From positions 186,001 through 250,000 of the forward strand of contig NZ_JACYHB010000003.1 of the NCBI RefSeq assembly GCF_014837295.1: DNA of 64,000 nt, in the 5' to 3' direction. This DNA is from Cellulosimicrobium arenosum. Lineage in GTDB: Bacteria > Actinomycetota > Actinomycetes > Actinomycetales > Cellulomonadaceae. Positions 1-7,534 of this stretch are shown piece after piece. A program made the translations under genes and the position numbers. The first letter of the stretch is position 1, and every line of letters starts with the position of its first letter. The notes beneath the pieces were generated by a model. That model did no database searches, was not told the DNA's origin, and saw only the letters and a program-made list of their open reading frames with translations.

Positions 1-28
1 GGGCCGAGGTCGGTGACAGGGTGGGCGC

Positions 29-901
29 ATGAGCGACGACCCCTTCGTCACCCACCGCCGCCTGCTCTTCACCGTCGCCTACGAGATGCTCGGCTCCGCC
101 GCCGACGCCGAGGACGTGGTGCAGGAGTCCTGGCTGCGGTGGGCCGGCGTCGACCAGGACGACGTGCGCGACCCGCGCTCCTACCTCGTGCGGGTCGTCA
201 CCCGCCAGGCGCTCAACCGGATGCGGACGCAGTCGCGGCGACGCGAGGACTACGTGGGGGAGTGGCTGCCCGAGCCTCTGCTGACCAGCCCCGACGTGGC
301 CGACGACGTCGAGCTCGCCGAGTCCGTGTCGCTCGCGATGCTCACCGTGCTCGAGACCTTGCGCCCCGCCGAGCGCGCCGTGTTCGTGCTGCGCGAGGTC
401 TTCGACGTGCCGTACGAGGAGATCGCGCAGGCGGTGGACCGATCGCCGGCCGCGGTGCGGCAGATCGCGCACCGCGCGCGCGAGCACGTCGCGGCCCGGC
501 GCCCGCGGGTCGACGTGGACCGGGCCGAGCAGCGGCGGGTCGTCGACCGGTTCCTCGCCGCCCTCTCCACGGGTGACGTCCAAGGGCTGATGGACGTCCT
601 CGCGCCGGACGTCGTCCTCGTGTCCGACGGCGGCGGCGTCGTGCAGGCGGCACGGCACCCCATCGTCGGCGCGGACCGGATCGCGCGGTACCTGGTGGGC
701 GGCATCGGCAAGGCGCGCGGCGTGATCTCGGCGACCTCGGCACCGCTCAACGGTGCCCCCGGCATCCGGGTCGAGGTGGACGGGGTGCTCGCGACGGCCG
801 TGTGCGTCGTCGTCGTGGACGGGCGGATCACGCAGCTCTTCGGCATCGCCAACCCCGCGAAGCTTGCCCACGTCGACGAGGAGGCGCGGCTCGCACGGTA
901 G
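29..901 (+). CDS. sigJ: ECF41-type RNA polymerase sigma factor (SigJ-like)
   Basis: A 290-residue extracytoplasmic-function sigma factor. Region 2 (about residues 8-75) has the usual AEDVVQE / WLRW helix, and region 4 (about 105-155) carries the helix-turn-helix DVPYEEIAQAVDRSPAAVRQ. After region 4 comes a SnoaL-like C-terminal domain (about 168-280), the hallmark of group ECF41. The two conserved group motifs are visible: WLPEPL in the linker between regions 2 and 4, and DGGG in the C-terminal domain. In ECF41 the C-terminal domain modulates activity instead of an anti-sigma factor. The partner gene often found beside ECF41 (carboxymuconolactone decarboxylase or oxidoreductase) is not seen downstream and would lie off the left edge if present. 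The ATG follows a GGGTGG stretch. Assignment is firm; the promoters it serves are unknown. Confidence 0.93.
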   Translation: MSDDPFVTHRRLLFTVAYEMLGSAADAEDVVQESWLRWAGVDQDDVRDPRSYLVRVVTRQALNRMRTQSRRREDYVGEWLPEPLLTSPDVADDVELAESVSLAMLTVLETLRPAERAVFVLREVFDVPYEEIAQAVDRSPAAVRQIAHRAREHVAARRPRVDVDRAEQRRVVDRFLAALSTGDVQGLMDVLAPDVVLVSDGGGVVQAARHPIVGADRIARYLVGGIGKARGVISATSAPLNGAPGIRVEVDGVLATAVCVVVVDGRITQLFGIANPAKLAHVDEEARLAR

Positions 902-926
902 GAGCCGAGGTTCGCCGGTTCGGTCG

Positions 927-2342
927 TCACGCCGTCGGCGGAGGTCCGAGGGCGGGGACCAGGAGGAGCTCCTCCGACTCCGGGTCGACCCAGCGCTGGT
1001 AGCCCGGCCCGGTCTGCGCCGTCTCGAACCGCACCGCGATGCGGCCGTCGTCGCGCACGCGCACGACCCAGCCGCGGCCGTCCTTCGCGGTCTCCACGTC
1101 CAGGCCGGGCGCGACGTTCTCGACCGTCGCACGCACGGGACCTGGCACGGTCGGGATCACGGGCGTCTCGGGAGCCGCACCGTCGGGGGCGGCCTCGACA
1201 GCATCGACGGCGACGCCCGGTCCGTCGGGCCCGACGACGGCGGCGTCGTCCTCGAAGGACAGCATGAGCTGGGCGTGCTCGGAGAGCGCGTGGAACGAGA
1301 CGCCGAGGAGCCGGACCGGCTCGGTGACGTCCGCGAGATCCAGTGCGCGGCGCGCGGCCGCACGCAGCGCGGCCGAGTCGGTGGTCGGCCGGGGCAGGGT
1401 GACGGAGCGCGTGACGGTCGTGAACGACGACGTCCGCACCTTCACGACGACCGTGCGCGCGGCGACGCCGTGCCGGTCGAGCCGGCGCAGCGCCCCGTCC
1501 GCCACGGTCTCCAGCGCCGCCGCGATCGCCGTGCGCCCGTGCAGGTCGTGGTCGAACGTGTGCTCCGCCCCGGCGGACTTGCGCTCGCGGACCAGGTTCA
1601 CGGGACGGTCGTCCCACCCGCGCGCGATGCGGTAGAGGTTCGTCCCGGCGGCCTCGCCCGCGACGTCGACCAGCGTGTCGATCGGCTGCCGCCGCAGGTC
1701 CTCGACGGTCCGGACACCGAGCTGCTCCAGCCGCGACGCGGACACCGGTCCGACGCCCCACAGCGCGCGCACGGGGTGCGCCAGCAGGAAGGCGTCCTCG
1801 TCCGTCGGGTCGACGACGCGCACACCGCCCGGCTTCGCCGCCTCCGACGCGAGCTTGGCCACGAGCTTCGAGCGCCCGAGCCCGAGCGAGACCGACAGCC
1901 CGCTCAGCTCGCGCGCCCGCTCCCGGACCCGCCGCGCGACGGTCTCCAGCGCGTCGCTGTCCCCGTCGAGGTGGTCGAGGTCGGCGAACGCCTCGTCGAT
2001 GCTGATCGGCTCGACGAGGTCCGTGACCTCGCGCAGCGCCGCCATGATCTGTCGCGAGTACGCCGCGTACGCGTCGAACCGCGGGACGAGCACGATCGCC
2101 GTCGGGCACAGCCGACGGGCCAGCTCCATCGACATCGCGGACCGCGCGCCGTCGCGCCGCGCCTCGTACGACGCGGTCGCGACGACGCCGCGCGGACCGA
2201 CCCCGCCGACCAGCACCGGGCGCCCGCGCAGCGACGGGCGCTGGTGCTGCTCGACGCTCGCGAAGAACGCGTCGGCGTCGAGGTGCGCCATCGTCGCCCG
2301 CTCGCGCATGGCGGGCGCGCGAGGTTCAGGGACGACCGGCAC
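927..2342 (-). CDS. dinB: DNA polymerase IV (Y-family translesion polymerase)
   Basis: A 471-residue Y-family DNA polymerase for error-prone synthesis past lesions. The N-terminal palm motif HLDADAFFASVE and the catalytic SIDEAFADL motif (Asp-Glu pair) are intact. A helix-hairpin-helix region (VRALWGVGPVSASRLEQLG) and a little-finger domain follow. The protein exceeds the roughly 350-400 residues of typical DinB because of a poorly conserved C-terminal tail rich in V, A and D (about residues 380-471), as seen in other actinobacterial DinB homologues. The start is taken as GTG at 2342, preceded by GGGAG nine bases upstream. An internal ATG (2309 or 2291) close to the first palm motif is also possible. 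It shares strand with the LLM gene to its right. I see no SOS box. Confidence 0.93.
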   Translation of the reverse strand: MPVVPEPRAPAMRERATMAHLDADAFFASVEQHQRPSLRGRPVLVGGVGPRGVVATASYEARRDGARSAMSMELARRLCPTAIVLVPRFDAYAAYSRQIMAALREVTDLVEPISIDEAFADLDHLDGDSDALETVARRVRERARELSGLSVSLGLGRSKLVAKLASEAAKPGGVRVVDPTDEDAFLLAHPVRALWGVGPVSASRLEQLGVRTVEDLRRQPIDTLVDVAGEAAGTNLYRIARGWDDRPVNLVRERKSAGAEHTFDHDLHGRTAIAAALETVADGALRRLDRHGVAARTVVVKVRTSSFTTVTRSVTLPRPTTDSAALRAAARRALDLADVTEPVRLLGVSFHALSEHAQLMLSFEDDAAVVGPDGPGVAVDAVEAAPDGAAPETPVIPTVPGPVRATVENVAPGLDVETAKDGRGWVVRVRDDGRIAVRFETAQTGPGYQRWVDPESEELLLVPALGPPPTA

Positions 2343-2393
2343 GGCACCAGTCTCCCGGTCCGCACCGACAACCGCCGATGCGGACCGCGGGCG

Positions 2394-3266
2394 TCAGAGC
2401 TCGGCCACGCGCTCCACCGCGGGGGCGACGGCGTCGCGCACCCACGCGGCGAGCGGGGTCGCCGGCGGCCGCAGGATCACGGTGTCCACGCCGAGGCCGG
2501 CGAGCGGGCGGACCTTCTCGACGAACGCGTCGACGTCCCCGGTCAGCAGGTCGTCACCGGCGTGCAGCACGGTCACACGGATCTCGGCGGGGTCGCGCCC
2601 GACGTCCTCGCAGTGCCCGCGCAGCACCTCGAGCTTGTGCGTGAGCTCGTCCGGCGACGTCGCGAAGAGGTTGCACGCGTCGGCGTACTGCGCGACGAGC
2701 CGCAGCGTCTTGCGCTCGCCCGACCCTCCGACCATGATCTCCGGCCTGCTCAGCGGCAGCGGCGAGCACAGCGTCTCGGCGAGCTGGTAGTGGGTGCCCT
2801 CGTACGGGCCGTTCTCGGCCGGGTCGTACATCTGACGCGCGATCTGCAGCGTCTCCTCGAGCCGCTCGAACCGCTCCTTGAGCGGCGGGAACGGGACGCC
2901 GAAAGCCGCGTGCTCGCGGTCGTACCAGGCAGCGCCGATCCCGAACGTCGCGCGGCCGCCCGACAGCACGTCGAGCGTCGCGACGGTCTTCGCCAGCAGC
3001 CCGGGATACCTGTATGTCACGCCCGTGACGAGGACGCCGAGCTGCACCGTCTCCGTGCGCCCGGCGAGATAGCCGAGCGTCGTGTAGGCCTCCAGCATCG
3101 GGTCCGACGCCGGGAAGCCGGCCCGTTCCATCTGGAACCAGTGGTCCATCACCGAGAGCCAGCCGAGCCCCGCCTCCTCCGCGGCGGACGCCGTGTCACC
3201 GAGCTCGCGCCGAAGGGCGGCAGGCTCGACCGAGTCGAATCGCATGAGATGTGCACCGAGTCGCAT
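2394..3266 (-). CDS. LLM-class (F420-dependent) oxidoreductase
   Basis: A luciferase-like TIM-barrel oxidoreductase of about 290 residues, of the kind that normally uses coenzyme F420 in actinobacteria. Family signatures are the N-terminal MRLGAHLMRFDS strand, GVLVTGVTYRYPGLLAKTVATLD, the GIGAAWYDREH loop and PEIMVGGSGERKTLRLVAQYADACN. The substrate is unknown. I place the start at the ATG at 3266 rather than the ATG nine bases upstream, because a MerR-type promoter (3274-3304) ends exactly 7 nt before it. This is the same spacing as at the aldo-keto reductase of 59.8 kb, and implies a leaderless mRNA. The -35 element overlaps the stop codon of the MFS gene upstream. A broken second copy lies at 5.8-6.3 kb in the same orientation. 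Confidence 0.88.
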   Translation of the reverse strand: MRLGAHLMRFDSVEPAALRRELGDTASAAEEAGLGWLSVMDHWFQMERAGFPASDPMLEAYTTLGYLAGRTETVQLGVLVTGVTYRYPGLLAKTVATLDVLSGGRATFGIGAAWYDREHAAFGVPFPPLKERFERLEETLQIARQMYDPAENGPYEGTHYQLAETLCSPLPLSRPEIMVGGSGERKTLRLVAQYADACNLFATSPDELTHKLEVLRGHCEDVGRDPAEIRVTVLHAGDDLLTGDVDAFVEKVRPLAGLGVDTVILRPPATPLAAWVRDAVAPAVERVAEL

Positions 3267-3273
3267 GCCGTGC

Positions 3274-3304
3274 ATGCTCCACCTTCGAGCGCGCTCGAAG
3301 TCAA
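3274..3304 (-). promoter_or_regulatory. MerR-type promoter/operator of the LLM oxidoreductase
   Basis: On the minus strand: TTGACT (3304-3299), a 19-bp spacer, GAGCAT (3279-3274), then 7 nt to the ATG at 3266. A perfect 18-bp palindrome, CTTCGAGCGCGCTCGAAG, runs from inside the -35 element into the spacer. A long 19-bp spacer with a palindrome inside it is the known architecture of MerR-family activated promoters. The element at 59760-59790, beside the only merR gene in the window, has the same geometry and near-identical half sites. That this MerR acts here is inference. Confidence 0.7.
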
Positions 3305-4557
3305 GGCCGGAGGCTCGGGGAGTCCGCGCGTTCCGGTGGTCGTGGCACGGAGTCCTCCACGAAGCGAGGCCGGCACGCGAACCAGCCGGCGATCACCCCA
3401 GGGACGGTCGTCGCGGCGAGCACCACGAGCGGGAGCGTCCAGGATCCCGTCGCCTCACGCAGGAGACCCAGCCCGATCGGCCCGAAGCACGCCAGCCCGT
3501 AACCGATCCCCTGGACGAAGCCGGACACCGCCGAGGCGGACTGCGGCGTCCGGGTCCGACGGTTGATGAGGGTCATGCAGAGCGGAAAGGTGCTGACGCC
3601 GATGCCCAGCAGGCACACCCAGAGCAACGTGCCGTCGAGCGGAGACAGGAGGAGGCCGAGGTACCCGGCCACCAGGGCGACCGCGCACACGACGACCACG
3701 ACGAACGGGTTCGCCAGTCGCGTGGCCAGGTGCGGTACGACGAGCGCCGCGACCATTCCCCAGGCCGAGTACAGGGCGACCATGGAACCGCCCAGGGCTG
3801 CGCTGCCTCCTGCGTCGGTGAGCACGGTCGGTACCCAGGTGATGATCCCGTAGTTGGACATCGACAGCATCGCGAACAGGATCACCAGGCCCCAGACGGT
3901 CGACGACCGGCTGATCCTCGGGCGCGCGTCGAGAACCGTCGCGGTGGCGGGCGCGTGGTGGTCGGCGGGCAGCCTGAGCGCGAGGACGAGCCAGACCACG
4001 GCGGCCACGGCAGCCGGTCCCGCCCAGATGCCGATCGAGACCCGCCAGGTCGTCGCCTCTGCGACCGGGACCGCCAGGAGCGGGGCGACGAACTGACCCG
4101 TCTGCATCAGGATGAGGTAGAGCGAGGTCCACAGGGCGAGCCGGTCGGCGAACCACGCCTTCACCAGGGGGACGATCACGACGTTCGCGGCCCCGATCCC
4201 TGCCAGTGCCAGCACGGTCGACAGCACCAGCACGAGCGTCGTCGGGGAGAGCGCGCGGATCACGAGGGACAGGGCGGTGAGGCTGAGCGCCACGGTGGCC
4301 GTGCGCTCGAGCCCGAACCGTCTCGTCACCACCGGGGCGAGGAAGCCGAAGATGCCGAACGATGCTGCGGGCACGGTACCGAGCAGGCCCGCCACCGCCA
4401 CCCCGAATCCGAGGTCCGCCCCGATGATCTCCAGGAGCGGAGTAAATCCCGTCACCGCTGTCCGCAGGTTCACGGCGGTCAGTGCGATGGCCAGGCCCGC
4501 CCACAGGATCAGGTGCCCGCGACGCGCCGGCGTGCGCGTGGAAGAGAATGTCGTCAC
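3301..4557 (-). CDS. MFS transporter, CynX/NimT-like
   Basis: A polytopic membrane protein of about 418 residues with about 12 hydrophobic segments. It belongs to the CynX/NimT branch of the major facilitator superfamily, indicated by the first-helix motif NLRTAVTGFTPLLEIIGADLG. Family members move cyanate, 2-nitroimidazole or other small anions and drugs; the substrate here is not known. I choose the GTG at 4557 because GGTGGAG lies 6 nt upstream; an ATG at 4596 is in frame but has no ribosome binding site and would cover the palindrome at 4584-4596. The gene diverges from gntR across about 40 bp, so the GntR protein is the likely regulator. Gene and regulator together sit between two direct copies of the LLM gene. 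Confidence 0.88.
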   Translation of the reverse strand: MTTFSSTRTPARRGHLILWAGLAIALTAVNLRTAVTGFTPLLEIIGADLGFGVAVAGLLGTVPAASFGIFGFLAPVVTRRFGLERTATVALSLTALSLVIRALSPTTLVLVLSTVLALAGIGAANVVIVPLVKAWFADRLALWTSLYLILMQTGQFVAPLLAVPVAEATTWRVSIGIWAGPAAVAAVVWLVLALRLPADHHAPATATVLDARPRISRSSTVWGLVILFAMLSMSNYGIITWVPTVLTDAGGSAALGGSMVALYSAWGMVAALVVPHLATRLANPFVVVVVCAVALVAGYLGLLLSPLDGTLLWVCLLGIGVSTFPLCMTLINRRTRTPQSASAVSGFVQGIGYGLACFGPIGLGLLREATGSWTLPLVVLAATTVPGVIAGWFACRPRFVEDSVPRPPERADSPSLRP

Positions 4558-4583
4558 GTTAAACTCCACCGAGATGTCAACGG

Positions 4584-4596
4584 ATGATCGGATCAT
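4584..4596. promoter_or_regulatory. 13-bp palindrome between MFS gene and gntR, candidate GntR operator
   Basis: ATGATCGGATCAT is a perfect inverted repeat (ATGATC / GATCAT around one G) in the 42-bp gap between the divergent MFS gene and gntR, four bases before the gntR start. FadR-type GntR proteins bind short palindromes beside their own gene, so this is the best operator candidate. The half-site is not the classic TGGT..ACCA type, and no binding data are available. Confidence 0.45.
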
Positions 4597-4599
4597 GGG

Positions 4600-5280
4600 A
4601 TGAATCTCGAGGAGTCTGGCACACGGCCGCCGATGCGTCGAGTAGGCCTCATCGATCAGGCGGCGGCGCGCTTTCGGGACGAGGTGGTCTCCGGCCGCTG
4701 GCCCGTCGGTGAGAAGATCCCGACGGAGGGCGCACTGGTGGCAGAGTTCGGAATCGGTCGGAACACGGCCCGCGAGGCGCTGCAGTCGCTGGTGCACTCA
4801 GGTCTGCTGCGTCGCGAGCAGGGGCGGGGAACCTTCGTCATCTCCAGCTCCGAGCTCACCGGCACCCTGGAGCGCCAGCTTGCCGGCGGCAGCCGACGCC
4901 ACTACCTGGAGCTGCGCCTCGCACTCGACAGCACCGCAGCCTCGCTCGCCGCACAGCACCGCTCGGACGCCGACGTCGAGCTGCTGCGCGAGCTCCGCGA
5001 CCGTCGCGAGGCAAGCTGGTCGACCGACGATCCCGACGCGCGAGCGAGCGCGGACCTCGCGCTGCACCGCGCCGTCGTGGCGGCGACGCACAACCCCCTG
5101 TACGTCACGCTGTACTCCAGCATGCTGGACGTCTTCGCCGTCCACATGCGCGACGAGGAGAGCGAGGACGAGGACTCGGTGCACCGCTCCCACCACCAGC
5201 TGGTCGACGCGATCGCCGCGGGCGACGCCGACCGTGCCGCAGCGACGGTGGCCGAGATCTTCGGCCCTTTCATGCGCTGA
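4600..5280 (+). CDS. GntR-family regulator, FadR subfamily (FCD domain)
   Basis: A 226-residue transcription regulator. The N-terminal winged helix (about residues 15-80) includes EKIPTEGALVAEFGIGRNTAREAL and the wing GLLRREQGRGTFV, both typical of GntR. The C-terminal all-helical FCD domain (about 90-222) has the usual metal/ligand-site pattern: Asp-x3-His in DLALHRAVVAATHNPLY and a later His in HHQLVDAI. FadR-type regulators usually respond to organic acids. The divergent MFS transporter is the obvious target. The start used is the ATG at 4600; an ATG at 4633 closer to the winged helix is an alternative, and neither has a well-spaced ribosome binding site. Confidence 0.88.
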   Translation: MNLEESGTRPPMRRVGLIDQAAARFRDEVVSGRWPVGEKIPTEGALVAEFGIGRNTAREALQSLVHSGLLRREQGRGTFVISSSELTGTLERQLAGGSRRHYLELRLALDSTAASLAAQHRSDADVELLRELRDRREASWSTDDPDARASADLALHRAVVAATHNPLYVTLYSSMLDVFAVHMRDEESEDEDSVHRSHHQLVDAIAAGDADRAAATVAEIFGPFMR

Positions 5281-5367
5281 CCCCCGTCTGCTGCGCTGCG
5301 GGGCGGCTCAGACGGTCCCGCCGCACCGTTCGTCGGGGGCCGGCCACGAACGACCTCGCGGCACGCA

Positions 5368-5793
5368 TCACGATGCGAGCACGACGGGGCAGGTCGCGAG
5401 GTGGTCGTCGACGAGCCCGCACGCCTGCATCGCGGCGTACGCGGTGGTGGGACCGATGAACGGGAAGCCGAGCGTCTTCAGCGTCTTCGCGAGGGCGACC
5501 GACTCTGCAGTCTGCGCCGGGACGTCCCGCCGGCTGCGTGGTCGCTGTGCCCGCTCCTCCGGGGCGAACGACCACACGAGCTCGTCGAGCGTGCGGCCGT
5601 CTGCGTGCAGCGCGAGCACGGCGTGCGCGTTGGCGATCGTGGCCTCGATCTTCTGCCGGTTGCGGACGATCCGCGCGTCCGCGAGGAGGCGCGCGACGTC
5701 GTCGTCCCCGAACCCTGCGACCACCTCCGGGTCGAAGCCCGCGAACGCCTCGCGGAACGCGGGGCGCTTGCGCAGCCACCGTCAGGTGCCGCT
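5368..5793 (-). pseudogene. Broken second copy of tag (3-methyladenine DNA glycosylase I)
   Basis: About 140 codons matching the C-terminal two-thirds of the intact Tag at 18.0-18.7 kb, from LRKRPAFREAF through GFGDDDVARLLADARIVRNRQKIEAT to PTTAYAAMQACGLVDDHLATCPV and its own stop. The sequence is clearly diverged from the intact gene (roughly 85% identical at the DNA level by eye), so it is not a recent copy. The N-terminal part with the Cys/His zinc ligands and the catalytic Glu is missing. An extra G near 5777 breaks the frame just before LRKRP. At that point the sequence passes into the LLM relic. It converges on gntR with nothing recognisable in 5281-5367. Confidence 0.8.
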
Positions 5794-5799
5794 GGCCGC

Positions 5800-6266
5800 T
5801 CTCGTCGACCCCGCCGCGCAGCAACGACTCCCCGCGGTGCAGCACGGTCACGCGGATCTCGGCGGGGTCGCGCCCGACGTCCTCGCAGTGCCCGCGCAGT
5901 ACCTCGAGCTTGTGCGTGAGCTCGTCCGGCGACGTCGCGAAGAGGTTGCACGCGTCGGCGTACTGCGCGACGAGCCGCAGCGTCTTGCGCTCGCCCGACC
6001 CTCCGACCATGATCTCCGGCGTGCTCAGCGGCAGCGGCGAGCACAGCGTCTCCGCGAGCTCGTGTAGGCCTCCAGCATCGGGTCCGACGCCGGGAAGCCG
6101 GCCCGTTCCATCTGGAACCAGTGGTCCATCACGGAGAGCCGGCCGAGCCCCGCTTCCTCCGCGGCGGACGCCGTGTCACCGGGCTCGCGCCGAAGCGCCG
6201 AGGGCTCGACCGAGCCGAATCGCATGAGATGTGCACCGAGTCGCGTGCCGTGCATGCTCCACCTTC
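5800..6266 (-). pseudogene. Broken duplicate of the LLM oxidoreductase gene
   Basis: A degraded copy of the gene at 2394-3266, same strand. The promoter-proximal part (6061-6266, encoding a RLGAHLMRFGSVEPSALRRE-like start down to DPMLEAYT) is joined at 6060/6061 to an internal part (about 5840-6060, encoding EIMVGGSGERKTLRLVAQYADACN to RVTVLH). The material equivalent to 2786-3080 of the intact copy, 295 bp and not a multiple of three, has been lost, so the frame is broken. The ATG used by the intact gene is ACG here. From about 5800 to 5840 similarity to the intact copy fades, then the tag relic begins. Outside the deletion the two copies remain more than 90% identical by eye. Confidence 0.85.
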
Positions 6267-6284
6267 GAGAGCGCTCGAGATCAA
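6254..6284 (-). promoter_or_regulatory. Relic MerR-type promoter in front of the dead LLM copy
   Basis: Minus strand TTGATC (6284-6279), 19-bp spacer, GAGCAT (6259-6254), then 7 nt to ACG where the intact gene has ATG. The palindrome keeps the outer CTCGAG / CTCGAAG-like halves but carries changes in the centre compared with 3274-3304. It may still bind the MerR protein, or act as a promoter pointing into debris; there is no functional gene behind it. Confidence 0.55.
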
Positions 6285-6289
6285 GAGTG

Positions 6290-6303
6290 TCGAACCAGTT
6301 CGA
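6290..6303. promoter_or_regulatory. LacI-type operator, copy 1
   Basis: TCGAACCAGTTCGA differs at one central base from the perfect palindrome TCGAACCGGTTCGA at 14880-14893. It lies 86 bp upstream of the second copy at 6376-6389, a spacing that would permit repression by DNA looping. Assigned to the adjacent LacI-family protein by position and motif sharing. Confidence 0.6.
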
Positions 6304-6346
6304 CGCGGATATCACCGATCGCTGCCCTCTCGACATCCGCGAGGTC

Positions 6347-6389
6347 TTGCATCGCAACGAACTCGCGCGCTACTGTCGAACCGGTTCGC
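6347..6389 (+). promoter_or_regulatory. lacI promoter with overlapping LacI operator, copy 2
   Basis: TTGCAT (6347-6352), an 18-bp spacer and TACTGT (6371-6376) form a plausible sigma-70-type promoter. The operator TCGAACCGGTTCGC (6376-6389) starts on the last base of the -10 element, so a bound repressor would block initiation. This suggests autoregulation of the regulator and, by readthrough, of the transport and hydrolase genes behind it. A GAGGAGG ribosome binding site follows at 6393-6399. Confidence 0.6.
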
Positions 6390-6403
6390 ACAGAGGAGGC
6401 ACA

Positions 6404-7435
6404 GTGGCCACCATCGGAGATGTCGCCCGGATCGCGGGAGTCTCACGCAGCACGGCGTCGTACGCGCTCTCGGGCAAGAGGGCGATCTCGGCCGACGTGC
6501 GTCGCCGCGTCGAGGACGCGGTGTCCTCGCTCGGGTATACGCCGAACGCGGGAGCGAGGGCGCTCGCGACGACGCGCACGATGGTCATCGGTCTGCTCGC
6601 GCAGTTCCTGCCCGACGAGTTCGCACCCGCGATGCTCCAGTACATGCTCGGGGTCTCGGACACCGCACGCGAGCACGGCTACGACATCCTGCTCGCCACG
6701 GACGCCGACGGCACCCGAGCGCTGCGCCGCATGACGGACTCGCGGATGGTCGACGGCGTCGTGCTGCTCAACGTGGCGGAGCACGACGAGCGCCTGCCCA
6801 TCCTGCGCAGCGCCTCCCAGCCCGGGGCCCTGGTCGGGCTGCCCGCCGACTGCACCGGCGTCGACGTCTTCGATCTCGACTTCGAGGAGGCAGGCCGCCT
6901 CATGGTGGACCACCTCCACCGTCTCGGGCACCGCGAGGTCCTGCTCGTCTCGCAGCCGGAGCACGTCGTCGAACGTGGCGGCGCGTACGTCTGGCGCCTG
7001 CAGAACGCCGCGCTCGAGGCGGCGCGCGCCCGGGGGATGAGGCTGTACGCCACGTACGGGTCCTCGAGCCAGCCCGACGTCGGGCGCGACCTGCGTGGCC
7101 TGCTCGACGCCCACCCCGACGCCACCGGTCTCTTGGTCAACAACGAGGCCGCCGCCGCGGCGCTCCCCACCGTCCTGCACGAGCGCGGCCTGTCCGCTCC
7201 GCAGGACCTCTCCGTCGTCGGGCGCTACTCGGACGAGTTCGCCCGCACGTTCTCCCTGCCGTTCACCTCGGTGGAGTCCGCACCCGACCGGCTCGGTCGC
7301 ATGGCCGTGCGCCAGCTCGTGCGCCGCATCGAGGGAGAGGTGGGACCCGACGAGCCGCACGTAGTGCGTTTCGTCTCGCCCGAGCTGGTCGACCGGGGCA
7401 GCACGGGGGCGCCTCCTCGCCGGGGCGACGCCTGA
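6404..7435 (+). CDS. LacI-family transcriptional regulator of the glycan locus
   Basis: A 343-residue LacI/GalR-type repressor. The N-terminal helix-turn-helix is VATIGDVARIAGVSRSTASYALSG, followed by the hinge helix (GYTPNAGARALAT) and a periplasmic-binding-protein-like effector domain with the usual PHHLHRLGHREV-type and SVVGRYSDEFAR strands. The GTG at 6404 has GAGGAGG four bases upstream; in-frame codons further left would run through the promoter. It heads a same-strand run with an ABC sugar importer and two glycosidases. Three matching palindromes (6290, 6376, 14880) are its likely binding sites. The inducer is probably a pentose-containing oligosaccharide, judging from the enzymes encoded; that is inference. 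Confidence 0.9.
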   Translation: MATIGDVARIAGVSRSTASYALSGKRAISADVRRRVEDAVSSLGYTPNAGARALATTRTMVIGLLAQFLPDEFAPAMLQYMLGVSDTAREHGYDILLATDADGTRALRRMTDSRMVDGVVLLNVAEHDERLPILRSASQPGALVGLPADCTGVDVFDLDFEEAGRLMVDHLHRLGHREVLLVSQPEHVVERGGAYVWRLQNAALEAARARGMRLYATYGSSSQPDVGRDLRGLLDAHPDATGLLVNNEAAAAALPTVLHERGLSAPQDLSVVGRYSDEFARTFSLPFTSVESAPDRLGRMAVRQLVRRIEGEVGPDEPHVVRFVSPELVDRGSTGAPPRRGDA

Positions 7436-7534
7436 CCAGACCAGCACCGAACAGCGGGACCACCACCGGAGCGCGGACCCGCACGCCAGGTCGCCGACGC
7501 CGTCGGCCGGCCATCGTTCAAGGAGGAACCACTG

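Noticed and set aside
250-2109. A 619-codon open frame on the minus strand across sigJ and dinB
   Set aside because: It is an Arg/Ala/Gly-rich shadow of the real genes in another frame; both real genes have intact family motifs and occupy the same DNA.
5368-5724. The open 118-codon Tag fragment as a functional small glycosylase
   Set aside because: It lacks the N-terminal zinc ligands and the catalytic Glu of Tag, and has a frameshift at its upstream edge.
4709-6067. A long plus-strand open frame running from gntR through the relics
   Set aside because: It overlaps gntR in another frame and then reads the debris antisense to its true coding strand; no conserved domain is visible.
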